A DNA stretch of 64,000 nt from Rhineura floridana (lineage: Eukaryota; Chordata; Lepidosauria; Squamata; Rhineuridae), in assembly GCF_030035675.1 (NCBI RefSeq), contig NC_084485.1, positions 96,058,838 to 96,122,837 on the forward strand, written 5' to 3'. A model generated the notes under the pieces. That model was not told the DNA's origin. It searched no databases and saw only the letters and a list, made by a program, of their open reading frames with translations. This document shows, in pieces, positions 35,760 to 46,968 of this stretch (position 1 is its first letter; the number at the start of each line of letters is the position of its first letter). Made by a program: the position numbers and the translations under genes.

Positions 35760-35990
35760 AGTCATAGTGCTGTACCACAACTCCCATAAGCCCAAGTTGG
35801 CATAACCAATGGTGTGGGATGATGGGAGTTGCAGTCCAAATACCAGGGCCACTAGTTTCCCAAACCATGACTTACTGACATTGCAAATAAGGTTTTGCAT
35901 TAAACTGTTGCCATTCAGATGTTTTTGGACTATAACTCCAATTATCCATGATCAATGGAGATGCATGGTGGAGTAGCTGGGAGTTATAGT
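35760..35990. mobile_element. Decayed palindromic hAT MITE copies
   Basis: GATGATGGGAGTTGCAGTCC facing GTACCACAACTCCCATAAGC (about 35770-35850), and TTTGGACTATAACTCCAATT facing GAGTTATAGTGCTGTA (about 35920-35990). Two old relatives of 34182-34318; the ends are not resolvable. Confidence 0.5.
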
Positions 35991-36269
35991 GCTGTACGAC
36001 TTCACAGTCCAATTATGAATAAAGTTAAATAAGAATTCTTTGTTGAGGCTGTTCTATGACTACTTCCAATGGATGGGAAAGCCAACAAAAAAGAGTATAA
36101 CTTTATTTTTGATACAAAAGTCCTTTAAAGCAGACCTGTATGTGCAAAAGCAATATATATGGCTTAGCATGTTTAATTACCTGAATCACCACCTGCAGTA
36201 TTACTTTTCTGCTTTAGCTGATGAGCTCTTTTTCAATGAAATTAATAAAAAGCTGTAATGGCACTTTTA

Positions 36270-36366
36270 TCTTTAACTTGGATTCCTGCATTGAGCAGGG
36301 GGCTAGACTCAATGGCCTTATAGGCCCCTTCCAACTCTACTGTTCAATGTTTCTGTGATTCTATGT
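36270..36366 (+). mobile_element. CR1 LINE 3' end
   Basis: GAGCAGGGGGCTAGACTCAA, TGGCCTTATAGGCCCCTTCC, AACTCTACTGTTCAATG, then TTCTGTGATTCTATG. This is the CR1 3' UTR with its short ATTCTRTG-type terminal repeat. It is strongly 5'-truncated. Confidence 0.8.
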
Positions 36367-36369
36367 TCC

Positions 36370-38940
36370 TGACCAAGTAAGAATCTGAAGCTAAATCCTA
36401 CTCCCCCACCACCACTGGGGCCAATACTTTAGGTACTACTATACCACTTTGCCTCTGTATATGATAGTTGTCAAGTTTGTTTCTTTGTTTGCTTATTTTA
36501 AAATATGATCCTCGCCAAACTGTCAAGGTAGCTAACAAAATATAAGCGATATATAGAAAACCCAACAATAAAAAACAAGTTCAACAAAGCAGCTATCTGT
36601 ACATGCAGAGGGATCATGTATAACAGCACGGTGTGCTCACCGAGAACTCCATTCAAGTATCGGTAGATACTTGAGGATCCCTGATTCAACTAAGATGTTT
36701 ACTGTAGAGCAGCAGAATCTCAGATACAAAGCTCACTGGGGATGTAATTCTTTGGTCCCTGGGACAGTCTCCCAGAGGTCATAGGGCATGTCAGATTTAC
36801 CTCTCTGATATCAGAGACAGAGCACCATAGTTGAAGAGGGAGATTAGATACAGGTGCTGCCACACGAAAGGACTGATTGCTTACAAGAGCAGAACAAGTA
36901 CTATGTGGCATCCGTAGCATGGAAAGCACACCTTGAACTTGGCCTGGTAGCAAATTGGCAACCAGTGCAGATTTCAGAGCAGAGGAGTTATGTGCTGATA
37001 GAGTCTCACTCATGTCAGCAATTGTGCCACAGCATTCTGCACTAATTTCAGCCCCTGGGTCAGGCTGTGCTGTATGGGGAATTCTGTGACCTTGGCTGAC
37101 TGGTTGGCCGGATTGTTTTAGTTTTGGTTTGTGGTTAGGAATCCTGACTGGTTGTGGGATGCTGAGTTTTCTGCCTTACTCATAGGACTTTTGTTGTGGT
37201 TGGTATGGTATTGCATTTAGGAAATCATCACTGTCTTTTATTTTTATTTTTCTGTTTGCATTTCATTTATCTTTAACCTCACTCCCTTACATCCATAGAA
37301 GCAACAGCATTGGTTTCATGCGCTCAGCTCAACCCCTAAAACTCACTGATGACACACCTTGTTGGTTGCATGGCAGTTTGTTTCTTGCCCAATAGTGGTA
37401 AAAGAGAATTCACATATTTGGAAGTGTGGCTGCAATTGTTGTTCCCAAGCTGCTGCCTGTGAAGGTAGACCAAACCATGTGTGTTTTCTCTCTGTCAATC
37501 ATTAATCACTGGAATTGGGTTGGTTGTCAAAGTGAGTTTATAGCTGCCCATAGGGTAGACAGAAAGGGCAGAGAGTCTTCTTACCTGTACTCATTTTTCA
37601 GACCTCTTTCTGAAGTGAAGGGTCAAATCTGTAAAGAAGTTTGGAGCAGCCACATTAAAAGATAAGGGTAGGGCATTCCAGGCAGTGGGTTGCCAACCCT
37701 GCTTGGACATGGGAATCTTTGCAGAGGATCCCTAGTCAAGCTTTACCAACAGTACAATCCAAACCCTATCTACTCAGAAGTAATTCCTATTGAGTTCTAT
37801 GGGGCTTAATAAGTGTTAGAATTGCAGACTTCAGGAGCATCCATCTTTACTCCTGAGTGCTCCTATCTAACATCTCCACAACACTAGGTTCCTTTCTTCC
37901 TGAAATGGCCTTCCGGTGACTGGCCTGGCCTGGCCTGAGGGCACTTAAATCCTTCCTGCCAGAATCAAGTAGGCTAGATTAAATGTTCCCTACCCATTCA
38001 GGCCTGCCCCTGAAATCTCAGGATTTGGGATGCTTCTGATCTGGCAATCCTACAAGATAGCCAGATATCACTTTGGGTAGAATGTTTAATTCAGTCAAAG
38101 GAATGCATCCCCCATTTCCTTTATCTTCCCTGAAGAGCTGAATATGTTTGAGCTCTGGCATAAAGACAAGGAAATATATTTGAGGCTGAACACCACGAGC
38201 CACATCACAAATGGCAGCAAAATGCCCCTTTGGAGGTTCCCTTCAAATGTCAGAGAAATCTCCTTAAGCCCCAGGCTTCCCCCAGTTCATCTGAGGCTCA
38301 CAAATCCTCAACAATAAAAAACAAGAGTTTTGTGCAACGAAGCTGAAGTGCAAAGAGAAAAAAGTATAACCTGCCTGCCAGGCCTGTAAAAGATTATGAG
38401 CAATTACACATTTACAGTGCTAGTCAAAGAAACTAATATAAGCTGTGCTGAAGGGCCCAGCATGTGAGCCATACCAGATGAGATAAGGCAGAGCCATTTT
38501 CTGGCCTAAATTAAAAGCTCATAATGGGAGTTTTTTTAAAGAAATACTACAGTTGCTGTCTGCTTGTAATGAAGGAATTCTATCTCCCCACACGCAGACA
38601 CACATTGACATACATTTGAGGCAGCTGTTATCCTACATATTTTGGAAGGCGTTTCTCTTGTGAGACCTTGTTTCTCTCTGTCCGACTCATGTGACAATGA
38701 TGCTTTGGTGAAAAATGGTGGGATTCAGATTGTTTTGTAGATCTGAACAAACAGGCTTATTAACAAAAGGAAGCAGTAGTATTTTGCCTCAAATAGGAAA
38801 TGATGGATGGCTGCACACCTTGGGCTTTCAAGGTGCAGAGTCAAGATAACTAGGTAACAGAGGTGCTGAAAATGGTCGAAGCAAAGAAAGAAAGTGTCTC
38901 TCTACCTGTAAGTCAGTGTTCCCCCTCTGACTTTCCATTT
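36370..38940. other. Intergenic stretch, nothing firmly recognised
   Basis: A reverse, decayed GGCTGCAATCCTA-type MITE is likely at 37748-37830. No gene was seen. Confidence 0.4.
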
Positions 38941-38949
38941 CTTTTAATC

Positions 38950-39078
38950 CAGCCTTCCCCAATTTGGCACCCTCAAGATGCTGCAGATTACAGCTCCCAT
39001 GATCCCTGACAATTGGCCATGCTGGCTGGGGTGGATGGGAGTTGTAGTCTAATAACATCTGAAGATTACCCAGTTCTG
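38950..39078. mobile_element. Decayed palindromic hAT MITE
   Basis: CAGCCTTCCCCAATTTGGCA, CCATGATCCCTGACAATTGG, GGATGGGAGTTGTAGTCTAA: the same family as 34182-34318, with a poorly preserved right end. Confidence 0.65.
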
Positions 39079-39569
39079 GAAATCTGCCTTACAGGTTAAT
39101 GTTTACTTTTTAGAGCAGGCAAAATCAAACAAAAACTGGAAAAGTTGGTGATCTCCAGCACATCAGAAAATATATTTGAACATGATAAGGTCTGTGTGGA
39201 TTTCCTTCTTACTACACATTCTTAGAAGAAGTACTACATAACCAGTTGAACAGCCAGGGTGGGTGACCTGTTTCCATTTCCAGCTACTTTGTAGGCTGCA
39301 TATAATCTACATTTCCACAATGTAGACAAGAGGATGGGGGTTTGTGAATGTACAGTATGTATGAAAGGGGAAGCAGTCAGTGTCAGTGGGGCAGAGTGAG
39401 ATGAGGCAGCATTGGTCACCTGATTTCCCAACACGGAGGTTGCTGCCAGTAACCAAGGAGAGGTGGTGGGAAAGTTGGGCAATGTGAGCACTGACCTTCC
39501 TGCCACCTTGCCCTTTTCCCTCTTAGTTACTGGCAGTGACCTCCATGTTGTGAAGCCCAATGAGTAATG

Positions 39570-40030
39570 CCACTTCACCCCACTGATTGCTACCGGGCTA
39601 AGTTCAAGGTGCTAATTTTGGTGTACAAAGCCCTATACACCTTGAGACCAGGATACCTGAAAGATCGTCTTATCCCTTATATACCCAGTCGATCACTGCG
39701 CTCTGCAGGTGAGGGCCTCCTGCAAATACCATCTTATCAGGAGGTCCATTCTGCACAACACAGGCAGTGGACCTTTAGTGTAGTGGCAATTACCATTTGG
39801 AATTCCCTCCCCTTAAATATTAGACAGGCACCATCTCTGTTATATTTCCGGTGCCTACTGAACACTTTCCTAATTCAACAAGCCTTTTAAGTAGAGACGT
39901 TATCCCAGTCTGTGTCTGTGTTGGAATTGCTTTTTAATATGGTTTTAACCTCTCTCTTTTTTTTTTTTTAAAAAAAAGCTTTTTGTTTAGATTGTTGCTA
40001 TTAACCATGTTTTAAGTAATCACAATTGAA
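39570..40030 (+). mobile_element. L2-clade LINE, 3' fragment
   Basis: The translation contains CYRAKFKVLILVYKALYTLR, then a variant of the L2 C-terminal block (TIWNSLPLNIRQAPSLLYFR, CLLNTFLIQQAF) and a stop at the usual place. T- and A-rich 3' UTR sequence follows. It starts abruptly at the L2 C-terminal region, so it is 5'-truncated. Confidence 0.82.
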
Positions 40031-42820
40031 AATATTTTTACTGTCTTTATCCAGTTGTCCAGAGGCCACCTGAACAATCCTTAGCAAGCTTGATTCCCAG
40101 CAAGAACTGCTGTTGGTTGAGCTACTGCAGTTGCCATTCCCATACTGTATGGTAGCCTGGGTTGCTTGTTGTAACACTAAAAGCCACAGCTCAGAGAACA
40201 CGCACACTAATCCAGACTAAATATATGCTGAGGACTCACTGTCTTTCTAAGACAAGAAAACAAATACATTTGGAGTTTTGTCCATTTTTATAAGTATTTT
40301 ATAAGTATTTGTACTAAAATTAAAGGTGGTAGTCAATACTAGTCCTACTCAGAGTAGACCTGTTGACATTAATAACCATGACTAAAGTTTTAGCATTGAA
40401 TACCACCCTGCATACAGTCAATTAAAGTTGTTTAAACAATAACCTGGCTGAACATTATGGGTCTAGGGGAAAAGTCCTAGAAAATATTTTGATTATTCCC
40501 AACCTTTTCATTTTCATCAAAGTATATAAAGAGATGAATGCTTTGCTGGTTTTTTGAAAAGTCTCCATGCTCTCCTTCCCTCCTCAACGCTGCCAGGAGT
40601 CCTGATTTATTTTAGCTCAGTGAGCCATTCAGAATTATGATGCTGTGTGTGTTTTGAAACAGCAGATGCAATTGATAGATGCAGAGTGAACTTCCAGCCT
40701 CTCGCCAGCTTTGCTTCATATTTATGATCAAGAAAGATGGTGAAATTTACATAAGAGAATTTACTCTTGTCCAGCAAGCAGCTCAGTCAACTTTCATTCA
40801 TTGCTTGCTTGAAAAATGATGAGTATATCTGAAACAGGGCCAAGCTGGTGAGGAGCTCATGTAAAAATATTGCAGACAATAATTCAACACTGGGAAGCCC
40901 GGGGGCATCATTTTGGTGCTTCTGTCTCTGAATACCACTCATATGAAAAGGGTCCATTTTGAGTTTTTGTTTCAGGAGTGAACATGGCTGGAACTTGATC
41001 GGTTTTCTTTTCTTTGGCTATGGGTATTTTTCAGAACATGTTATTTTAGTTGGAAAATTTGTACTCCACCTTTCCACCAAATGATGCTCAAGGTGGCTAA
41101 CAGCAATAAAATAAAAAGTAAAGTACAAAACAGAAATCAAAAGCATTAAAAAAAAAAACCAGGGTAGGCAGAGCACATTAATAAAACTAATACAGAACAA
41201 TCAGCCATGAAACCAATTGCAGCTATGGCCATACTATGGCCTTACTATGGCCATACCAAGTCAGCTTATGACTTGTCTGAATAAAAATGCCCTTGTCTGC
41301 CAGCAGAAGGTCATTTGAGGAAGAGAAGCTAGATGGGCTTTCTAGAGCCTTGGAGCAGCTACTGAAAAAGCAGGAGCAGCTTGCCTGCTGTGGCAGAGCC
41401 GTAGCAATAGCCTTCCAGCAACAGTGACATTGCTGCTTACCAGGAGGGCGAGGTGGTGGTGAGCTCAGAGTTGAGTGGTTCAACCGGTGGAGCCAATATG
41501 GCACTCTCACCAGTGCACCTGCACAGCCATGGCCTTGCTCTGCCCCCTCTCGATAAGTGGGTTGATGTGCTGCCACTAGGCTACTGCTGCAGCTCCAGCC
41601 CAGTGGACAAGCCACTCGTGTGGAGAAGGCCTTCACCCTTCAGATGTTGATGGGCAGAAAGAAGGACTTCTTCCAAATATCTTAAAACCTACACAGGCTT
41701 CTATAGGTTTTTCCAAAAACATAGTCTGAAGTCAGATAGGACTTTGGAAATGATAACCAGGAATGCTGTTGTAAAATGGAAGCCACCCGTTCCCTACAAT
41801 CCAGGGGCCACTAATGTGGCACCCATGGATGCCTGTGTGTCTGCCAGTACCACATACGGCAACCACAAATGGCCTCAGTAAATATGCCCTCAGAAATCCA
41901 CAGTGCATGAGATACTATTTGCTCTGCCTGCTCTGTTTCTGTTTGCACTGGCTCAACCTCTCCTGCATTGAACATGCTCCCTTAAACATGCCCACATTTT
42001 ATTGGATGCCCAATCTGGACACCCACTTTATCTGTTCTGAACAGAGGAGAGGTGCAAAGAGCTTCTCTCTGTGAGTAAGTGTGGTAGTGGCTGATGTAGG
42101 TGATCTTTTCCTCATTGATGGGGCAGTGGAGAATGACTGCAACATTTTGAGTTCCTGTCTCTTTTTCTGCTCTTTTACATGTGGTAGCCATTTTCTGTTA
42201 TGCCACACCCCTACAGCAGCCATTTTGTGACTGGCACCCAATTCAAAATATGCCCACTGGCCCAAAAAGACTGCTGTAACCAGACACTCTTCACATCAGC
42301 TCTGCAAAGACTGAATTACAATAATCCATATGAGTAAGGCATATATCACTGTGGCCAACTCTGATATTCCCAGGAATGAGTGTAGCTGGTGCTCTGGCCT
42401 TAGCTGAAAAAAGCTGGCATCCAACCTGATCTGCTCCTTCAAGCACTCTTTGGTGTTGTGTCTGTCCTCAGGTGGGAGGCTGTTGTCTGAGAAGGGAGAA
42501 CTTTGAATGACTTGATCCTCACTCTCAAAAGCATCAGGCAGCCTCCAATCTGAGAAGGGGGAGTTTTGAAGGAGCCAGAAGAGGCTGATATTCCCTGTAT
42601 TCCAAGGCATCCCTCCTTTCCCCGCTAAGCCACCTCTGGTCCAGTCACCTCTCTTGCATTCACACACAGCCAGGATCCCCTGCAATAGCTTTTGGAAGCC
42701 TGCCACACAGGACCTGGTGCTCTGCTAACAGGTGAAATGATCAGAAGAAAACAAAAGGTTGAATGATGATTGACTGGTCCTGTGACATCACTAGAGTGAG
42801 CAAATCCATAGGAATTTCAG
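40031..42820. other. Intergenic stretch, no gene recognised
   Basis: An old repeat similar to LINE 3' UTRs may lie at about 41060-41165 (GTACTCCACCTTTCC, CTCAAGGTGGCTAACAG). The frames around 41223-41650 and 42296-42706 are low-complexity or lack family motifs. Confidence 0.4.
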
Positions 42821-42935
42821 CAGAGCTTGGAAAAGTTACTTTTTGAACTACAACTCCCATCAGCCCATTCCAGTGGCCATGCTGGCTGAGGCTGATGGGA
42901 GTTGTAGTTTAAAAAAGTAACTTTTCCAAGCTCTG
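42821..42935. mobile_element. hAT MITE with perfect 8-bp target duplication
   Basis: The arms CAGAGCTTGGAAAAGTTACT and AGTAACTTTTCCAAGCTCTG are exact inverted repeats. The flanks AATTTCAG (42813-42820 and 42936-42943) are identical octamers. The centre has CCAGTGGCCATGCTGGCTGA. The intact ends indicate a relatively young insertion. Confidence 0.93.
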
Positions 42936-42961
42936 AATTTCAGCAGGTGTAACTCTTGAAA

Positions 42962-43183
42962 GAGCCAGTGTGGTGAAGTGTTTAAGTTGCTGGACTATGA
43001 CCTGGAAGACCAGGGTTTGAATCCCCACACAGCCATGAAGCTCACTGGGTGCCTTGGGACAGTCACTGCCTCTCAGCTTCAGAGGGAGGCAATGGTAAAC
43101 CACTTCTGAATGCCACTTACCATGAAAACCCTATTCATAGGGTCACCATAAGTTGGGATCAACTTGAAGGCAGTCCATTTTCC
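42962..43183 (+). mobile_element. Sauria SINE, full length with target duplication
   Basis: The tRNA-derived head GAGCCAGTGTGGTGAAGTG includes an A box, and CCAGGGTTTGAATCCCC is the B box. The core includes AGGGAGGCAATGGTAAACCA. The BovB-type tail is CCCTATTCATAGGGTCACCA, TAAGTTGGGATCAACTTGAA, GGCA. Flanking copies of AACTCTTGAAA lie at 42951-42961 and 43184-43194. This family is restricted to squamates. Confidence 0.9.
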
Positions 43184-43396
43184 AACTCTTGAAATGTGCA
43201 AGATCACCTGCACCAGCCAAAATTCCCCTCTGTTACCCAACGATTAAAAGTACATAACAGGTGGCCTTTTCTCTTTTGCAACTGACCATTGTAAACATCA
43301 CTCCTAATGCAACATGTTTACTCTCAACATACAGAATAATGACTAATCTTTATTTGTGCAGATCATGAGTTTTGCCCATAATCGTTATGAATTTAA

Positions 43397-43402
43397 TTTA
43401 TT
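43397..43402 (-). promoter_or_regulatory. C8B: Possible C8B polyadenylation signal
   Basis: AATAAA on the minus strand (TTTATT on plus), about 790 bp after the stop codon. Another AATAAA is at 43349-43354. None was seen nearer the stop, so the 3' UTR is either long or uses a variant signal. Confidence 0.25.
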
Positions 43403-44192
43403 TCATTTCATTTTTTTATATTATTAAGTTCCAGGATACTTGTGAATGTATTTCTTTTACAGAGTAACCTACAGGGACAAATCATCCAATGAATAAGCAT
43501 ATCATTATTACACAGCTTTGAAATTATTGGGTGTCACAGAGGTATTTGAGAGCACTTCACAATTCACTTTGCCCCCTTTAAGGCAATATCTAATTGGTTA
43601 AACAATTTACGTTCAATGCAATAAATGGGAAACTGGATATATCACCACCACATTGGATTCAAGTTTCACATTTGATGAGGCTGCTTTGATTGAGATTTAA
43701 AGCTTTCATTTATCTCAGCAGGATGAAGCACCCTCCAGTGAATATTAGAAAAACTGTATTTTTTGGTATTCATGGAAAATAGTCGATTGAAATTCAGCCA
43801 AACAGTAAACTAGGTATTGCTTTGTTTAACTGTCTGGAAAAGGTGTGAATTTCTTAATATATATATTCCATATGATTTATATTCTTGTTCAAAAGGTCAT
43901 ATATATTCCTTCAGATATGCACACAAATGTTTTGCACAAGGGGGCAGCAACACTGCTCATGCAATTCATCCTCTCCATGAACTGAATGGGAAAACATATA
44001 TCCATTGACATAGCAGAGTCTCCATTCCTGATAGGGAATTATAGTTTAGACCGCAGTCATTTAAAATTTTAAACCATTTAAAAACAAAACAAACAAACAA
44101 GTTGTGGAAATTGGTCTTAATACTATGGGGGGGGCACTTTTATGGCCTGTATAATATTATGAAACTGTCCTTATCTGGATCTTCCAAGTAAC

Positions 44193-44341
44193 TCACTCAG
44201 CAGTTTCAGTATTTAGCCCTGAGCATGGCTTTCCACGATTTTGGGCTGTGGGATTGTTACATTCCCGTCTTCTTGTCCGTTGTCTCCCAGAACTTGCAGA
44301 CCAGTTGGACCAACAGCTCCAGTTCCCATCTACAGCAACAT
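44193..44341 (-). CDS. C8B: C8B last exon: C-terminal TSP1 repeat, two cysteines missing
   Basis: Acceptor ATTATTCCAG, exon start at 44341 in phase 1. It encodes DVAVDGNWSCWSNWSASSGR, QRTRRRECNNPTAQNRGKPC and SGLNTETAE, then TGA at 44193-44195. Human reads GKWNCWSNWSSCSGRRKTRQ and ends ASETLDCS. The WxxWxxW motif is intact. The Cys after it is Ser (AGT, 44292-44294), and the stop codon sits exactly where human has the last Cys. The remaining pair (REC, KPC) is kept. Confidence 0.92.
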
Positions 44342-45962
44342 CTGGAATAATGAGGAATAAAATCATGGTTTCTATAATTGTATTAAATAATTGGGCAATG
44401 GCCCAATGTCAGTCCCACTTTATATGATTCTTGTCTGCTAGCTTTCTTTATTTAGGTATTCTTACATAGGGTTCTACACTTGCAATGTGCTTGGATACAA
44501 TGAGAATGACCAGGCATCAAAGTGGTATGTTGAACAGCACAGCAAGATTACCATGATGTTGAGAACTATATCTGAATCCAAAAGGCATTTCATTATCATA
44601 CATACTACTACTGATTCATGTAACATTTTGCAAGTCTTGGGACATTATTCAGGGTGTAGCAACTTGAAATCTTATTTCATAAAGGTGCTTTCTCAAAGTC
44701 AATTCATACTGAGGCATAACTTCCTCGTACCCCAACACTTAAAAAATGGCCACATAAATATACCCTTACTCAGCTTAAAGGAACAGGCAGTTTACATATG
44801 ATATGACTCGGGATGCTTCAAGGTGGATGTTTGTTTATTGTGGGATCAGTGCTGCTTATGCATGCAAGTTATTTCCAGCATCCGCATGCCATCTTTGGCA
44901 TCAAAATGGCAATCAGTAACCTCTCCCCCAATTTAATCTAGATTTACTCTTGCCATGGGGACAAAAACCCTTTTTGCCAACAGACCATTTATAATATGAA
45001 GCCCCTAACTGGAAGCATCCTGCGTGCCTCTACATTATACTGCTACCTTCTTTTCTAAGGCTATCAGCATGTTGCTGCAATATTGATACTGAGCCATATT
45101 TTGAGATGTGTCATGGTGTAGTGCTGTCTTTCCCAACTGGGTGCCTTCCAGATATCTTGGACTGCAATTTGCATAAGTTCCAGCCAGCATGGCCAGTGGT
45201 CAGGACCAATGTAATCCAAAACATATCAGCTTGGGGAAGGTTAGTGTAGTATTGACAGCAGTGTGGTACAGAGGTTATAGTGTCAAGCTAAGGAAGTCTT
45301 GAAGCTCACTGGTGATCTTGAGCTTGATCATCATCACTCAATCCAGTCTACCTGTCAGGATGAATGGATGGTGAGGTAAGGAATAACTATTTAAGCTACT
45401 CTAAACTCCTTGAAGCAAAAATTGTACATAACTAAAATTAAGAACAACAGCAGCAGCAGCCAGCAACAATGAACAACAATTGGGCCCTACAGAAACATGT
45501 ATGGGAACCCTTCAAAGCTCCCCCTTCTAAGTTGGGAAGGCTGCTAAGAATGGGAAATGCTCCCCACGTTAGCAGAGGGAGCTTTGAACATGCAGATGGT
45601 CCAGATGATATCAGTCCATGTTTTCAAAAGGTGCCTCTCCTCAGGCAGGGGATTGTCCAGCCCAGGGCAGGGGTCCACCTAAACAGGGTTGCCAAAAGGT
45701 TCTTGAAGGCACAGATCAGGTGGACTGTCAGCTTACCCAACCTCACTTCAGATCTCTCCCTTTTCAGGTGAGAGGCTGACAACCATTGAGGAGGGACAGC
45801 TTGAACAGCATGGATTGGCAGTCAGCTGGCCTGATCTGTAACTTCAAAGGTTTCCTTTTTCAGGTGAGAGGCTTCCCTGTGCTGGCAGGGGGAAGCAGGC
45901 AGGCCAGACTAGTAACAAGTAAGGAACACATGGTCCTAGGACATCTCAGGATTTGTGTGGCA

Positions 45963-46090
45963 CAGGGATATCCAACATGGTGCCCTCCAGATGTTGTGGG
46001 TTATAACTCCCACCATCCCCAACCCTTGACTATGCTAGCTGGGGTTGAATAGAGGTAAAGTCCAAAACATCTGGAAGGGACTTGGTGTAG
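45963..46090. mobile_element. Decayed palindromic hAT MITE
   Basis: CAGGGATATCCAACATGGTG, CCCTCCAGATGTTGTGGG facing AAAACATCTGGAAGGGA. Related to 34182-34318; an older copy is at 45122-45242. Confidence 0.6.
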
Positions 46091-46344
46091 CACGGATATT
46101 CAGAAGAACATGAACATTGAGATGCAACCCCACCAACCAAAAATGCATCTTGTAGAATTGGATTTACAGAGCTTCGGCTAGGGGGTGGGATACAAATGTA
46201 ATTCATAATCATAATCATAATCATTTACTTCAAGATAGCTTTTTAGCTATGTCAGAAAAGGACTCAAACTGCTTTGGATACTTTAAATATAAAGCAGTGC
46301 ACAAATACTTTTAAATAAAATAAATAAATGCAACCTTGCTGTAT

Positions 46345-46770
46345 ATATGAACATAATTGTGTTTAACAAAACAGAGGTTTTTATTATATTAACAAAACGT
46401 TTCAGCTTCCGCCTTCATCAGCTGCCAACATACAAATGCTGTTACCAAGGTGGCAGTTATAGAGCTTTGAGGATGGAATGCTCAGAGGGGCTTCACTTGC
46501 AGAAGCTAAGTAGTGGTGGTACTGTCCTCCAGGTTCAGGCCATGTGGTGCCAATGTGTCCAGAGAGTATATCCAAAAGTTCTCCCTTTTAGTCAATGCTG
46601 CTGGATCTGCTGGCATCTCTATCGCTGTTATGGAAAAGTCCAACAGGCTGTGACCCTCGATGTTAAAATGCTTTGCAACTGGTTGCTCCACTTTTTTTGT
46701 TAAGATACAATACTCTCTGGACACATTGGCACCACATGGCCTAAACCTGGAGGACAGTACCACCACCACT
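46345..46770 (-). mobile_element. Penelope-like element 3' end with terminal inverted duplication
   Basis: The minus-strand frame encodes PVAKHFNIEGHSLLDFSITA, then LTKRENFWIYSLDTLAPHGL and NLED, the C-terminal part of a GIY-YIG endonuclease as found in Penelope-like elements. Further 3' lies GCTGATGAAGGCGGAAGCTG, AAACG, a common PLE end. About 60 bp (46511-46570) recurs inverted at 46711-46770, making a hairpin. No RT domain is present. Confidence 0.75.
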
Positions 46771-46788
46771 ATATATATATATATATAC
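46770..46788 (+). repeat. (TA)n microsatellite
   Basis: Nine TA units at the edge of the Penelope-like fragment, 22 bp from the C8B exon donor at 46809. Confidence 0.9.
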
Positions 46789-46809
46789 ACATTAATGTTA
46801 ATATCTTAC

Positions 46810-46878
46810 CTGTTCTTAGTGTGTTTTCACATGCGAGACCTCGATGTCCTAGGGGGCATGTACACTCACAGTGAGTTC
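46810..46878 (-). CDS. C8B: C8B small exon: second half of EGF-like module
   Basis: 69 bp, acceptor GTTTTTCAG, donor GTAAGA. It encodes GTHCECTCPLGHRGLACENT, LRT, in phase 1 on both sides. Human C8B has SRCDCICPVGSQGLACEVSY at this place. The exon is too short for ordinary gene prediction. It was found by searching the expected position on the minus strand. Confidence 0.92.
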
Positions 46879-46925
46879 CTGAAAAACATTTTAGGTAGAA
46901 TCAGCAGTACTTCTGAATCCATTTT

Positions 46926-46968
46926 ACACACACACACATGCATGCGCGCACGCACACACACACACATA
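46926..46968 (+). repeat. (AC)n microsatellite with GC-rich core
   Basis: CA runs flank ATGCATGCGCGCACGC, a purine-pyrimidine alternating stretch with Z-DNA-prone composition. Confidence 0.9.

Larger units (their letters stand above)
44342..46809 (-). other. C8B: C8B last intron with SINE, MITEs and Penelope-like fragment
   Basis: About 2.5 kb. It holds a decayed hAT MITE at 45122-45242, a diverged tRNA-SINE-like stretch at about 45247-45360, another hAT MITE at about 45963-46090, an L2-type tail at 46155-46225 and a Penelope-like 3' end at 46345-46770 followed by a TA run (46770-46788) close to the acceptor side of the upstream exon. Confidence 0.6.

Noticed and set aside
41223-41650. Frames on both strands around 41.2-41.65 kb as a gene
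   Set aside because: Ser/Pro/His-rich compositions on opposite strands with no domain, no splice pattern and no conserved motif.
44193-44195. TGA at the last Cys position of C8B as a selenocysteine codon
   Set aside because: A UGA at a conserved Cys site is suggestive, but its disulfide partner has also become Ser, no SECIS-like structure was noticed downstream, and vertebrate C8 has no known selenoprotein form. A true stop is simpler.
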